DNA from: an uncultured Bacteroidales bacterium
GTDB lineage: Bacteria > Bacteroidota > Bacteroidia > Bacteroidales > UBA932
Length of the DNA: 64,000 bases
Assembly (NCBI GenBank): GCA_944326365.1
Contig: CALVDR010000006.1
Span: 78,502 to 142,501, forward strand
Direction of reading: 5' to 3'
Shown: piece by piece, positions 52,599-60,666 of the stretch
How positions within the stretch are numbered: position 1 is the stretch's first letter
Layout of the letters: each line of letters opens with the position of its first letter
Program-made: the position numbers and the translations under genes
The notes under the pieces: generated by a model
What the model was told of the DNA's origin: nothing
Seen by the model: only the letters and a program-made list of their open reading frames with translations
Database searches by the model: none

Positions 52599-52793
52599 AT
52601 GATTATAGTACCAGTAAAAGAAGGCGAGAACATCGAGAAGGCACTCAAGAAATTCAAAAGGAAATTCGAGAAGACAGGAGCTATCCGCGAACTGCGTGCC
52701 AGAAAGGCTTTCGTGAAACCGTCTGTAAAGAGAAGAGAGGAAATCAAGAAGGCTATCTACGTACAGCACATGCAGCTCATGGACGAGCAGTAA
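52599..52793 (+). CDS. rpsU: 30S ribosomal protein S21
   Basis: The 64-residue bS21 begins MIIVPVKEGENIEKALKKFKRKFEKTG and is Lys/Arg-rich. In Bacteroidetes bS21, with bS18 and bS6, covers the anti-Shine-Dalgarno tail of 16S rRNA, which explains why most genes lack SD sequences. This gene has a perfect SD, allowing ribosomes deficient in bS21 to favour its mRNA. It is monocistronic, with its own promoter and terminator. Confidence 0.97.
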   Translation: MIIVPVKEGENIEKALKKFKRKFEKTGAIRELRARKAFVKPSVKRREEIKKAIYVQHMQLMDEQ

Positions 52794-52815
52794 CCGTCTG
52801 TCACAGATATTTATG

Positions 52816-52845
52816 AAAGGGATGACTGTTTGGTCGTCCCTTTTT
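52816..52845 (+). terminator. Intrinsic terminator of rpsU
   Basis: AAAGGGATGAC pairs with GTCGTCCCTTT (one T-G wobble) around a six-base loop, followed by T5. It ends one base before the structured element copy 2. Confidence 0.9.
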
Positions 52846-52846
52846 A

Positions 52847-52941
52847 TTATATTTGGACTGCGTCCACATATACGGTAGCACCTCGGTAAAGAAAATCGAA
52901 CAAGTTCATTTTCTTTACTCTCGGTTTCTGCGTATATTTGG
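52847..52941 (+). promoter_or_regulatory. Structured upstream element, copy 2 (before the AsmA-like gene)
   Basis: The order and spacing match copy 1: TATATTTGG (52848-52856), seven-base spacer, core CCACATATACGGTAGCAC (52864-52881), CTCG, hairpin stem GTAAAGAAAAT/ATTTTCTTTAC (52886-52896 and 52908-52918) around CGAACAAGTTC, then TCTCGGTTTCTG and CGTATATTTG (52931-52940). The last motif holds the -7 box TATATTTG 19 bases before the start codon. Compared with copy 1 the core is identical. The stems differ at three paired positions and the loop at one paired position, and each change keeps base pairing. Confidence 0.8.
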
Positions 52942-52959
52942 CCTGCAAAACAGAAAATC

Positions 52960-55900
52960 ATGAAGAAAGACTCGACCGGCAATGCGGGAAAGAAGAAGCG
53001 CGGCTGGAAAATTTTCAGAAACATATTGCTGACGATTGTCGGCATCTGGGCTGTCATACTGATAGTCCTGCAAATAGCATTGACCCCGGGTGTACTGACC
53101 GCTGCAGTGAACAAGGCCGCCTCCCGGATGGTGGACGGAGACGTATCATTCGGGAAAGTCAGGGCCTCCGTGTTCCGGCATTTCCCATATGTGAGTGTCA
53201 CTTTCGACAGCCTGGCAGTGACATATCCGTCTGACAGATTCGAAAAATACGGAGCCGGCAAGGACTGGTATACAAGGCAAGGCCGCGGAGAGACATGCGA
53301 CACGCTGATGTCATTCAACAGGCTTTCCGCAGCGCTGAACCTGTCCAGCCTGATAGCCGGCCAGATCAATATACCGCTCGTGACCCTGTCCAAGCCGAGA
53401 ATATATGCCACCTCGTACAATGACAGCACGGCTACATGGAACGTGCTCGGATTCCAGGGAGAGACCGAAGAAGAAGCCGATACTGTATCTTCCGGCATTC
53501 CCGACCTGATGATAGGGAGGATACGCCTCGTGGACAGGCCACGGATCATATTCAACAGCATTCCGGACTCCACAAACCTGTCACTGAGCCTGAAAAGGAT
53601 GATATTCTTCGGGCGGATAGTGACGAAGGACATACAGAAAAGCAGGCTGGGACTCCGTGTCGATACGCTTTTCATGACTGGACGCTTCCCTGCCGACACT
53701 GTCGCCATGAGATTGGACAATTTCGTCATACGGGGCAAAGACCACGGCATCAACATGAAAGCCCTGGCCACGGCCTACATGGCTACCGGAACTTACGGAA
53801 GGATGAAGCTCCCTGTGGAGATAGACACCAGGGTATCATTTCCGAAAGACACCATACGCAGAGTCTCCATAGAAAGATTTGACGCAAAGTTCGCCGACAT
53901 ACCTTTCAATGCAAAGGCCGACATCGGTTTTAAAGGCGACAGCATCCATGTGAAGGGAGGATGCTACATCCACGACTGCGAAGTGATGAAACCGATAAAC
54001 TATTTCGGGAAAAACATCCTGAAAGGACTCGGCGACTTCAAGACAGATGCCGTGATTTCGCTTGCCGCCGGAATTGACGGATGGATGGACTCTGACGGGC
54101 ACATCCCGGCCATTGACGCAGTCCTGGAGATACCGGTGACGAACATATCGCATAAAATACTGGGAGACAACAAGATTGGCCTTAAGGCCATCCTGAAAGG
54201 GTCGGAATCCGGCCGGATGGACGTGGAGCTGGACAGCGTGCTTTTCATAGGGAAAGGCATTGCGCTGGCAGGCGCCGGAAAGGCTCGGGACCTGCTCGGG
54301 GAAGACCCGCAGCTGAGCGTGGACAGCCGATTTTTCCTGAATCTGGACACATTGTCGACGCTGATCAGACGTTTTACCGGCTTTTCGGCTGCAGGAAGGA
54401 TGTCGGCAGACCTGTCAGGTGACATAAAAATGTCGCAGCTTTCCCCTTACACGTTTGCCGATGCCGATCTGAAAGGGAAGGTCAGAAGCAGGAAGCTGGT
54501 CGTGTATTCACCGGAGGATTCTCTGGACGTCTACATAGACAGCCTGGATGTGAAACTCGGGACATATGCGAATATCTACAACCGGAATATCTCCGAAGGG
54601 GAACGGATGATGGGACTCGCGGCTTATGTGGACAGCGTCCGGTTCAGATACAAGGACAGCATTTCGCTTATGGGCAGGAAACTGTCTCTGATGGCGCAGA
54701 ATTCGGCGGCCGTCCTCAATCAGGATGATTCGGCGGCATTCTATCCGTTCGGCGGCAGATTCGAAGCCGGCTTCCTGTCCATGAGAGGAGCTGACACATC
54801 CGTCATAGCCCTCGCCAGATCCGTAAACAAGTTCAGCGTCATGCCAAAGGCTGGAAGTCCCGATGTACCTGTGCTCGACCTGACGAGCAATACGGGCATG
54901 CTGTTCCTGAAAGGCCCTGTCAACAGGCTGGCAGTCAGGAATATGGACCTGACTGCCAATGCGGCGATGAACTCCATAGAAAGACGCAGGAAAGCCAGGG
55001 CCTTCGTGGACTCCCTTTCCAGGGCAAATCCGGACGTGCCTCTCGATTCCCTTTTCAGACAGTTCCGGAGAAACCGTCCGGCGCGAGAAATACCGGCATG
55101 GCTCACTGAAGCCGATTTCAGGAAAAACGATATCAGTCTGGATGTCGGGGAGAATATCAGGAAGTATTTCCGGGAATGGGACATGAAGGGTTCCATAGGA
55201 CTTGGAAGAATGAGCGTGATGACCCCATACATGCCGCTCAGGAACAGGATAAGCGACTTCCGCGGCACGTTCGACAACAATCAGATAAATCTTGAGAATC
55301 TGACGGTAAACAGCGGACGGTCACACATATCGGCCACAGGCGCGCTGAAGGGGCTGAGAGGCGTCATACTCAGAAGCGGATTCCTGACTCTGGATGTGGA
55401 TGTGAAATCCGACAGTCTGGATCTGAACCAATTGCTTGCCGCATACTCGGCCGGACAGACGTTCTCGGCAGATGATTTCGCCGGGAAAGACATGACTTCG
55501 ATGGAAGATGACGAGTTCGAGGAAATGATCATGGCCGACAGCACTGAAGTGGCTGCAGATTCAGGCACCCTGCTGGTGATTCCGGCCAATATCGCCGCTG
55601 AGATAAAGCTGGATGCCAGGAACGTGAAATACTCGAAGATAGAGATGGGCAGAATGACCGCCGATCTGGTAATGAAGGAGAGATGCGTCCAGTTCACGAA
55701 CACATCGGCCACGACAAATATGGGAGACCTGTTCTTCGAAGGATTCTACGCCACCCGGACGAAAAAGGACCTGAAGACGGGATTCAACCTGAACTTCTCC
55801 GACATCACTGCCGAGAAAGTAATAGAGATGATGCCGGCCATAGACACGGTGATGCCGCTGCTGAAATCCTTCAAGGGAGAGCTGAACCTGGAGATGGCGG

Positions 55901-56508
55901 CTACTGCAGACATAGATACCACGATGAGCATTCTCACCCCGTCCATCAACGGTGTCATCAGAATCGGAGGCAGCCACCTGCAGCTTCACAACGACGAGAG
56001 CATAAGGAAGATAGCGAAGATACTCAAATTCAAAGACAGGGAGAATACCTACATCGACAGGATGTCCGTGGAAGGGCTGATCTCGGACAGCAAACTGGAA
56101 ATTTTCCCGTTCGTGCTGAATATCGACAGATATATACTCGCCATGAGCGGAGTCCAGAATCTGGATTCGTCATTCAAGTATCACGTTTCCGTCATAGAAT
56201 CGCCACTGCCGTTCAGGGTCGGCATCGACCTCTGGGGGAATTTCGATGACATGAAGTTCAAGATAGGCAAGGCAAAATATAAAAGCGCGAATGTCCCTGT
56301 CTTCACGGCCGCAGTGGACCAGGTGAAGTTCAATCTGGCAGAATCCATAAGGGATATATTCCAGAAAGGAGTAGACAGGGCTGTCTCGGAGAGCCGCAGG
56401 CAGAAAGAGATAAACGATTACAAGAAGCGCATAGACTACGTGCAGGCCGTAGACGAGCAGATGGACACGCTGACTTCAGAAGAACAGAAATCACTTGATA
56501 TGGAATAA
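52960..56508 (+). CDS. Large AsmA-family envelope protein
   Basis: The 1182-residue protein has a basic N-terminus and one membrane helix (NILLTIVGIWAVILIVLQIAL, about 21-41). An AsmA-like N-terminal repeat follows (VNKAASRMVDGDVSFGKVRASVFRHFPYVSVTFDSLAVTYP). A very long beta-rich periplasmic region leads to an AsmA_2-like C-terminal domain (DRENTYIDRMSVEGLISDSKLEIFPFVLNIDRYILAMSGVQNLDSSFKYHVSVIESPLPFRVGIDL). AsmA-like proteins are thought to be bridge-type lipid transporters across the periplasm. Upstream lies the structured element shared with the 761-residue gene. prmA follows 53 bases later. Confidence 0.85.
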   Translation: MKKDSTGNAGKKKRGWKIFRNILLTIVGIWAVILIVLQIALTPGVLTAAVNKAASRMVDGDVSFGKVRASVFRHFPYVSVTFDSLAVTYPSDRFEKYGAGKDWYTRQGRGETCDTLMSFNRLSAALNLSSLIAGQINIPLVTLSKPRIYATSYNDSTATWNVLGFQGETEEEADTVSSGIPDLMIGRIRLVDRPRIIFNSIPDSTNLSLSLKRMIFFGRIVTKDIQKSRLGLRVDTLFMTGRFPADTVAMRLDNFVIRGKDHGINMKALATAYMATGTYGRMKLPVEIDTRVSFPKDTIRRVSIERFDAKFADIPFNAKADIGFKGDSIHVKGGCYIHDCEVMKPINYFGKNILKGLGDFKTDAVISLAAGIDGWMDSDGHIPAIDAVLEIPVTNISHKILGDNKIGLKAILKGSESGRMDVELDSVLFIGKGIALAGAGKARDLLGEDPQLSVDSRFFLNLDTLSTLIRRFTGFSAAGRMSADLSGDIKMSQLSPYTFADADLKGKVRSRKLVVYSPEDSLDVYIDSLDVKLGTYANIYNRNISEGERMMGLAAYVDSVRFRYKDSISLMGRKLSLMAQNSAAVLNQDDSAAFYPFGGRFEAGFLSMRGADTSVIALARSVNKFSVMPKAGSPDVPVLDLTSNTGMLFLKGPVNRLAVRNMDLTANAAMNSIERRRKARAFVDSLSRANPDVPLDSLFRQFRRNRPAREIPAWLTEADFRKNDISLDVGENIRKYFREWDMKGSIGLGRMSVMTPYMPLRNRISDFRGTFDNNQINLENLTVNSGRSHISATGALKGLRGVILRSGFLTLDVDVKSDSLDLNQLLAAYSAGQTFSADDFAGKDMTSMEDDEFEEMIMADSTEVAADSGTLLVIPANIAAEIKLDARNVKYSKIEMGRMTADLVMKERCVQFTNTSATTNMGDLFFEGFYATRTKKDLKTGFNLNFSDITAEKVIEMMPAIDTVMPLLKSFKGELNLEMAATADIDTTMSILTPSINGVIRIGGSHLQLHNDESIRKIAKILKFKDRENTYIDRMSVEGLISDSKLEIFPFVLNIDRYILAMSGVQNLDSSFKYHVSVIESPLPFRVGIDLWGNFDDMKFKIGKAKYKSANVPVFTAAVDQVKFNLAESIRDIFQKGVDRAVSESRRQKEINDYKKRIDYVQAVDEQMDTLTSEEQKSLDME

Positions 56509-56561
56509 CGTTTGCGTGAAGGGCGACGCTCCGGACCGCAGAATCAGAAACAAAGGAAATC

Positions 56562-57416
56562 ATGAACAGTCAGGAATACATAGAAGTTTCGATGAAAATC
56601 ACTCCTTTCAGCGAAGAAAACGCAGAAATTCTGATGGCTGAACTGGATGAAATCCCGTTCGAATCATTCACGGTGGAAGAGCCGTTCCTGAAAGGATATG
56701 TGCAGAAGGACAGCTACAGCACACAGATGATGAAACTCGTGCTGAGCGGTCTGGATCTGGAGTTCGATGTGGATTTCTCGTCGACGATGATACCTCCGTG
56801 CAACTGGAATGCCCTGTGGGAAGAACAGTTCACGCCTATAGTCGTGGACGGGAAATGCACGATAAAGGCATCCTTCCACAAAGGGCTTAAACGGACCAGA
56901 TTCAATATCACGATTGATCCCAAGATGGCTTTCGGTACGGGGCATCACCAGACTACATACATGATGTGCAGGGCATTGCTTGAAAATGAATCCGCAGTGA
57001 AAGGCAGTGTAGTGATGGATATGGGATGCGGGACGGCCATTCTTGCCATTCTGACAGCGAAGATGGGGGCGGCGCATACCTACGGCATCGATATAGATGC
57101 CGTGGCTGCGGTATCGGCTTTCGACAATGCCAGGCTCAACAGGGTGTCCCGCCATGTCGAGACCTACTGCGGAGACGCATCTCTGCTTCAGATGGGAAAA
57201 TATGATATCCTGCTGGCCAACATAAACAGGAACATATTGCTGGAAGACATACCGACTTATTCCAGAAGCCTGAAAAAAGGAGGACTGCTTTTCGTGAGCG
57301 GTTTCTATGAAGAAGACCTGCCCATGATTTCCGGAGTCGCGGCCCAGGCGGGACTGGAATTCCTGAAATCCGACAGCATGGACAAATGGTGCTGCGCACA
57401 GTTCCGGAAAGGATGA
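56562..57416 (+). CDS. prmA: Ribosomal protein L11 methyltransferase
   Basis: PrmA methylates bL11 using SAM. The 284-residue protein has an N-terminal substrate-binding domain (YIEVSMKITPFSEENAEILMAELDEI), FGTGHHQTTYMMCRALLE, the SAM motif VMDMGCGTAILAILTAKMGA, and the post-I motif YGIDIDAVAA. The later strand reads ILLANINRNIL, where other PrmA enzymes have NILANPL. Length is typical. It probably shares the transcript of the AsmA-like gene. Confidence 0.93.
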   Translation: MNSQEYIEVSMKITPFSEENAEILMAELDEIPFESFTVEEPFLKGYVQKDSYSTQMMKLVLSGLDLEFDVDFSSTMIPPCNWNALWEEQFTPIVVDGKCTIKASFHKGLKRTRFNITIDPKMAFGTGHHQTTYMMCRALLENESAVKGSVVMDMGCGTAILAILTAKMGAAHTYGIDIDAVAAVSAFDNARLNRVSRHVETYCGDASLLQMGKYDILLANINRNILLEDIPTYSRSLKKGGLLFVSGFYEEDLPMISGVAAQAGLEFLKSDSMDKWCCAQFRKG

Positions 57417-57455
57417 GTGTAGCCTCTTCAAACTGCTGCCGGCAGTCAAAACAGG

Positions 57456-57487
57456 TTTTGTTTTTCAGGTTTTTATATCTATCTTTG
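57456..57487 (+). promoter_or_regulatory. Promoter of tRNA-Leu
   Basis: TTTTG (57456-57460) and TATCTTTG (57480-57487) are exactly 19 bases apart, a perfect match to the Bacteroidetes housekeeping promoter. The tRNA starts 28 bases after the -7 box. Confidence 0.85.
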
Positions 57488-57515
57488 TAGACCCGTCTGG
57501 GGTCACTATCATATT

Positions 57516-57597
57516 GCGGGCGTGTTGTAATTGGTAGCCAAGCCAGACTTAGGATCTGGTGCCGTGAGGCGTATGGGTTCGAGTCCCTTCGCCCGCA
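57516..57597 (+). tRNA. tRNA-Leu (anticodon TAG)
   Basis: The 82-base class II tRNA has a perfect 7-bp acceptor (GCGGGCG/CGCCCGC), anticodon stem CCAGA/TCTGG with loop CTTAGGA (anticodon TAG at 57550-57552), a long variable arm (TGCCGTGAGGCGT), T-arm GGGTTCGAGTCCC and discriminator A. CCA is not encoded. It reads CUA. Its 3' side borders a toxin-antitoxin module. Confidence 0.95.
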
Positions 57598-57601
57598 CAA
57601 A

Positions 57602-57635
57602 AATCCCTGTTAATCGTTTGATTAGCAGGGATTTA
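57602..57635 (+). terminator. Stem-loop after tRNA-Leu
   Basis: AAATCCCTG pairs with CAGGGATTT, with an inner AATC/GATT stem after a 2x2 mismatch and a four-base loop. A short T-rich stretch (AATTTTTA) follows, so it is probably the tRNA terminator. Confidence 0.75.
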
Positions 57636-57686
57636 ATTTTTACCTCGTTTTTGCCTTTCATCCGCCAGCTTGTCCAAAGACTCCAT

Positions 57687-57711
57687 GCAAAGGGCAAATT
57701 TATCCCTTTGC
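57687..57711. other. Hairpin in the tRNA-Leu to antitoxin gap
   Basis: GCAAAGGG and CCCTTTGC form a perfect 8-bp stem with nine-base loop, followed by a pyrimidine-rich stretch. The 139 bases between the tRNA terminator and the antitoxin gene hold no other gene. This may be a second terminator or a remnant of inserted DNA. Confidence 0.45.
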
Positions 57712-57734
57712 TTTCTCTTTTGTTCAAAAAGCAT

Positions 57735-57769
57735 TATATTTGTACCGATTTAAGTACATCAAAAGTACA
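57735..57769 (+). promoter_or_regulatory. Toxin-antitoxin promoter with overlapping operator
   Basis: TATATTTG (57735-57742) is an exact -7 match. It overlaps TGTAC (57741-57745), which is inverted as GTACA at 57754-57758 with an eight-base spacer. Another GTACA follows at 57765-57769. YefM antitoxins are known to bind TGTACA-type palindromes to repress their own operon, so this is the likely operator. Confidence 0.75.
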
Positions 57770-57774
57770 GCACT

Positions 57775-58053
57775 ATGAAAACCGTGAATTTTACAGAACT
57801 TAGAAAAAACCTGCGCTCTTATCTTGACGGGGTGATTAACAACACCGACACGGTGGTAATAAGCCGGGAAAACGGCACGGCCGCCGTCATTATCTCCATG
57901 GATGAATATAACGCCATAAAAGAAACGGAATATATCATGCAATCCCCGGCAACAATGGAAGCGATACGGAGGGCATCAGATGAGCTGGACAGGGGGGAAT
58001 CCGTCAGACAGGAAGACGGGGAAACGGTAGAGGATTTTTTGGCACGCATCTGA
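57775..58053 (+). CDS. yefM: Phd/YefM-family antitoxin
   Basis: The 92-residue antitoxin has the Phd/YefM N-terminal DNA-binding fold (MKTVNFTELRKNLRSYLDGVINNTDTVVISRENGTAAVIISMDEYNAIKETEYIM). An acidic C-terminal tail would neutralise the toxin. It precedes the YoeB-like toxin by one base. The DNA of this pair is A/T-richer and uses different codons from its neighbours, suggesting horizontal gain next to tRNA-Leu. Confidence 0.93.
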   Translation: MKTVNFTELRKNLRSYLDGVINNTDTVVISRENGTAAVIISMDEYNAIKETEYIMQSPATMEAIRRASDELDRGESVRQEDGETVEDFLARI

Positions 58054-58054
58054 T

Positions 58055-58324
58055 ATGTACCGTTTAGTCTTTTCTATGCAGGCAAAATCCGATTGGGACT
58101 ATTGGAAACAGTCGGGGAATACCGCCATAATGAGAAAAATTGCCGCTCTGCTTGAGGATATGACGGCACACCCATATACGGGCATCGGAAAACCGGAGCA
58201 ACTGAAATACGGGTTATCCGGATGCTGGTCAAGGCGTATAAACAGGGAGCACCGGATAATTTACCGTGTGAAAGAAACTGAAATTGAGGTTGAAGTGCTG
58301 TCTATGCGGTATCATTACAGATAA
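58055..58324 (+). CDS. yoeB: YoeB-family mRNA interferase toxin
   Basis: The 89-residue ribosome-dependent endoribonuclease toxin matches YoeB/Txe throughout: FSMQAKSDWDYWKQ, LLEDMTAHPYTGIGKPEQLKYGLSGCWSRRINREHRIIYRV, and the catalytic C-terminus SMRYHYR. The conserved Glu, Arg and His of the active site are all present, so the toxin looks active. It forms a complete module with the YefM-like antitoxin. Confidence 0.94.
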   Translation: MYRLVFSMQAKSDWDYWKQSGNTAIMRKIAALLEDMTAHPYTGIGKPEQLKYGLSGCWSRRINREHRIIYRVKETEIEVEVLSMRYHYR

Positions 58325-58359
58325 TCCCAAATTATGGAACTGTACTATTTGCCAAAAAG

Positions 58360-58938
58360 TCAGAGAAGGCCGTTCATGGCGAAATACTTCCAGAGAGGAG
58401 CTGCCATTAGAGCCTGACGGAGCTTGTCGGAAACCAGAAGCTGCCTGACCTGCTCCACAGTGAGCAGACATACACTCAAGTCCTCCGTACTGTCAAGATG
58501 CTGCGAAGAGACTTTGTGCACCCCCTTGGCCAGGAAACAGTGGGTAAGATTGCTGGTTGTGCTGGGATTCCCCGAAATAAGCATCAGCTCGCTCCATTCA
58601 CCTCCGCCATAGCCTGTCTCCTCCTCCAGTTCACGCCGTGCAGCCTGCAGGGGTGACTCGCCTTTTTCTATCACCCCTGCCGCTATCTCATAACAGGTCT
58701 TGCCCAATCCGTAACGGAACTGCCGCTCCATAACGAAATGCCCGTCCTCAGTAATGGCAATGACATTTATCCAGTCAGGATATTCGAGAACATAAAATTC
58801 GGGATTTATCCTGCCGTCAGGCAATTTTACCTCATCATGACGCACTGTCAGCCAGGGACGTCTGAACAGATATTCGCTGCTCACGGTTTCCCATTTGCCG
58901 TCCTCGCTGACAGCGTCATCTATATTGAAATCCTTCAT
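58360..58938 (-). CDS. Nudix hydrolase of the ADP-ribose pyrophosphatase type
   Basis: The 192-residue protein has an N-terminal strand-rich part (SSEYLFRRPWLTVRHDEVKLPDG) typical of ADP-ribose pyrophosphatases, and a Nudix box GVIEKGESPLQAARRELEEETGY at about residues 96-118. It probably splits ADP-ribose or similar compounds; the exact substrate is not shown. The ATG at 58938 (MKDFNIDD) starts two bases from the fumarase stop, so the two genes are co-transcribed. Confidence 0.9.
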   Translation of the reverse strand: MKDFNIDDAVSEDGKWETVSSEYLFRRPWLTVRHDEVKLPDGRINPEFYVLEYPDWINVIAITEDGHFVMERQFRYGLGKTCYEIAAGVIEKGESPLQAARRELEEETGYGGGEWSELMLISGNPSTTSNLTHCFLAKGVHKVSSQHLDSTEDLSVCLLTVEQVRQLLVSDKLRQALMAAPLWKYFAMNGLL

Positions 58939-58939
58939 A

Positions 58940-60556
58940 CTACAGTCCGAACTTCTTGAAGAAATCATTCCCCTTGTCATCCACGAGGATGAAAGCAGGG
59001 AAATCCTCCACGCGGATCTTCCAGATAGCCTCCATACCGAGCTCAGGATACTCCAGACACTCGATAGACTTGATATTGTTCTGTGCAAGGATGGCTGCAG
59101 GACCTCCGATAGATCCGAGATAGAAGCCTCCGTGCTTCTTGCAGGCATCTGTCACCTGCTGGCTTCTGTTGCCTTTCGCCAGCATCACCATGCTGCCGCC
59201 ATGAGACTGGAAAAGATCCACATACGGATCCATCCTGCCCGCGGTAGTCGGTCCCATGGAACCGCAAGGCATTCCTGAAGGAGTCTTCGCAGGACCGGCA
59301 TAATACACAGGATGGTCTTTCAGATACTGAGGCATGGCCTCTCCCCTGTCCAGGCGCTCCTTGATCTTCGCATGAGCTATGTCACGCGCCACTATGATGG
59401 TTCCGTTCAGGCTCAGACGGGTGGAAACCGGATATTTGTGCAGTTCGCTGAGAATCTCGGACATAGGCTGGTCCAGATTTATCCTCACGGCATCACCCTC
59501 CCCTGCCTGACGCAGTTCTTCAGGGATAAGCCGGCCCGGATTGTCATCCAGTTTCTCTATCCAGATACCGTCCTTGTTTATCTTGCATTTGATGTTCCTG
59601 TCCGCAGAACAGCTGACGCCCAGACCGACAGGACAGCTCGCACCGTGACGAGGCAGACGGATGATACGCACGTCATGGGCATAATACTTGCCGCCGAACT
59701 GTGCTCCAAGGCCCAGCCTGTGCGCAGCTTCCAGCACCTCCTGCTCCAGAGCCACATCCCTGAAAGCCCGGCCTGTCTCATCACCGGAAGTAGGCAGCGT
59801 GTCATAATAATGAGTGGAAGCCAGCTTCACGGTCAGCAGGTTCTTCTCGGCGGAAGTACCTCCTATGACGAAAGCGATATGATACGGAGGGCATGCAGCA
59901 GTACCGAGGGTCTTCATCTTCGACACCAGGAACGGAACCAGAGTCTGAGGATTCAGGATGGCCTTGGTCTCCTGATAGAGATAAGTCTTGTTCGCTGAGC
60001 CTCCGCCCTTTGTCACGCACAGGAACCTGTATTCCATACCTTCCGTAGCCTCGATATCTATCTGGGCCGGCAGATTGCACTTCGTATTCACTTCCTCGTA
60101 CATGGAAAGCGGGGCATTCTGCGAATAGCGGAGATTTTCCTCCGTATATGTCTTGAAGACACCGAGAGACAGGGCTTCTTCGTCACAATACCCTGTCCAT
60201 ACCTGCTGTCCCTTCTCGCCGTGGACTATCGCGGTACCGGTATCCTGACAGAACGGGAGCACTCCCTTCGCAGCCACCTCGGCATTGCGCAGGAAAGTCA
60301 GGGCCACATACTTGTCATTGTCGCTGGCCTCGGGATCGGACAGGATCTTCGCCACCTGCTCGTTATGCGCAGGACGAAGCATGAAGGAAACATCACGGAA
60401 AGCCGCATTGGCCATGGCCGTCAGTCCCTCTTTCTCCACTTTCAGGATCGGTTTGCCCTCGAATTCACTTACTGACACATAGTCTTTGGTCAGCAGATAA
60501 TACTCAGTCTTGTCCTCGCCAAGCTGAAACATCGGTGCATATTTGAACTCTACCAT
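58940..60556 (-). CDS. Fumarate hydratase, class I (iron-sulfur)
   Basis: The enzyme interconverts fumarate and malate in the TCA cycle or reductive branch. The 538-residue protein joins the alpha and beta parts of class I fumarases. It has the cluster-binding Cys in [10 protein letters not shown] and other conserved Cys near ANKTYL and [39 protein letters not shown] is the catalytic beta-domain segment. It is the oxygen-sensitive [4Fe-4S] form common in anaerobic Bacteroidales. It follows the prfB terminator. Confidence 0.93.
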   Translation of the reverse strand: MVEFKYAPMFQLGEDKTEYYLLTKDYVSVSEFEGKPILKVEKEGLTAMANAAFRDVSFMLRPAHNEQVAKILSDPEASDNDKYVALTFLRNAEVAAKGVLPFCQDTGTAIVHGEKGQQVWTGYCDEEALSLGVFKTYTEENLRYSQNAPLSMYEEVNTKCNLPAQIDIEATEGMEYRFLCVTKGGGSANKTYLYQETKAILNPQTLVPFLVSKMKTLGTAACPPYHIAFVIGGTSAEKNLLTVKLASTHYYDTLPTSGDETGRAFRDVALEQEVLEAAHRLGLGAQFGGKYYAHDVRIIRLPRHGASCPVGLGVSCSADRNIKCKINKDGIWIEKLDDNPGRLIPEELRQAGEGDAVRINLDQPMSEILSELHKYPVSTRLSLNGTIIVARDIAHAKIKERLDRGEAMPQYLKDHPVYYAGPAKTPSGMPCGSMGPTTAGRMDPYVDLFQSHGGSMVMLAKGNRSQQVTDACKKHGGFYLGSIGGPAAILAQNNIKSIECLEYPELGMEAIWKIRVEDFPAFILVDDKGNDFFKKFGL

Positions 60557-60604
60557 ATCAATTGTTGTTTAACTTTTTTCGGAAATATTTGCCCGTAGGG
60601 CAAT

Positions 60605-60629
60605 AAAAAATTGGCCTCATCGGCCAATT
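60605..60629 (-). terminator. Intrinsic terminator of prfB
   Basis: On the minus strand AATTGGCC pairs with GGCCAATT around a five-base loop and is followed by T-rich sequence (plus-strand A6 at 60605-60610). It lies 37 bases after the prfB stop. Confidence 0.88.
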
Positions 60630-60666
60630 ACCTTTCGGAATTGACCGGAAACGGTCACCGAATACC

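Noticed and set aside
58939..59148. Upstream extension of the second Nudix protein
   Set aside because: The extra 70 residues are low-complexity Ser/Arg sequence antisense-like to fumarase codons. The ATG at 58938 gives a normal Nudix protein.
60556..60666. A promoter for fumarase
   Set aside because: No TAnnTTTG box could be placed convincingly between the prfB terminator and the fumarase start, so none is listed.
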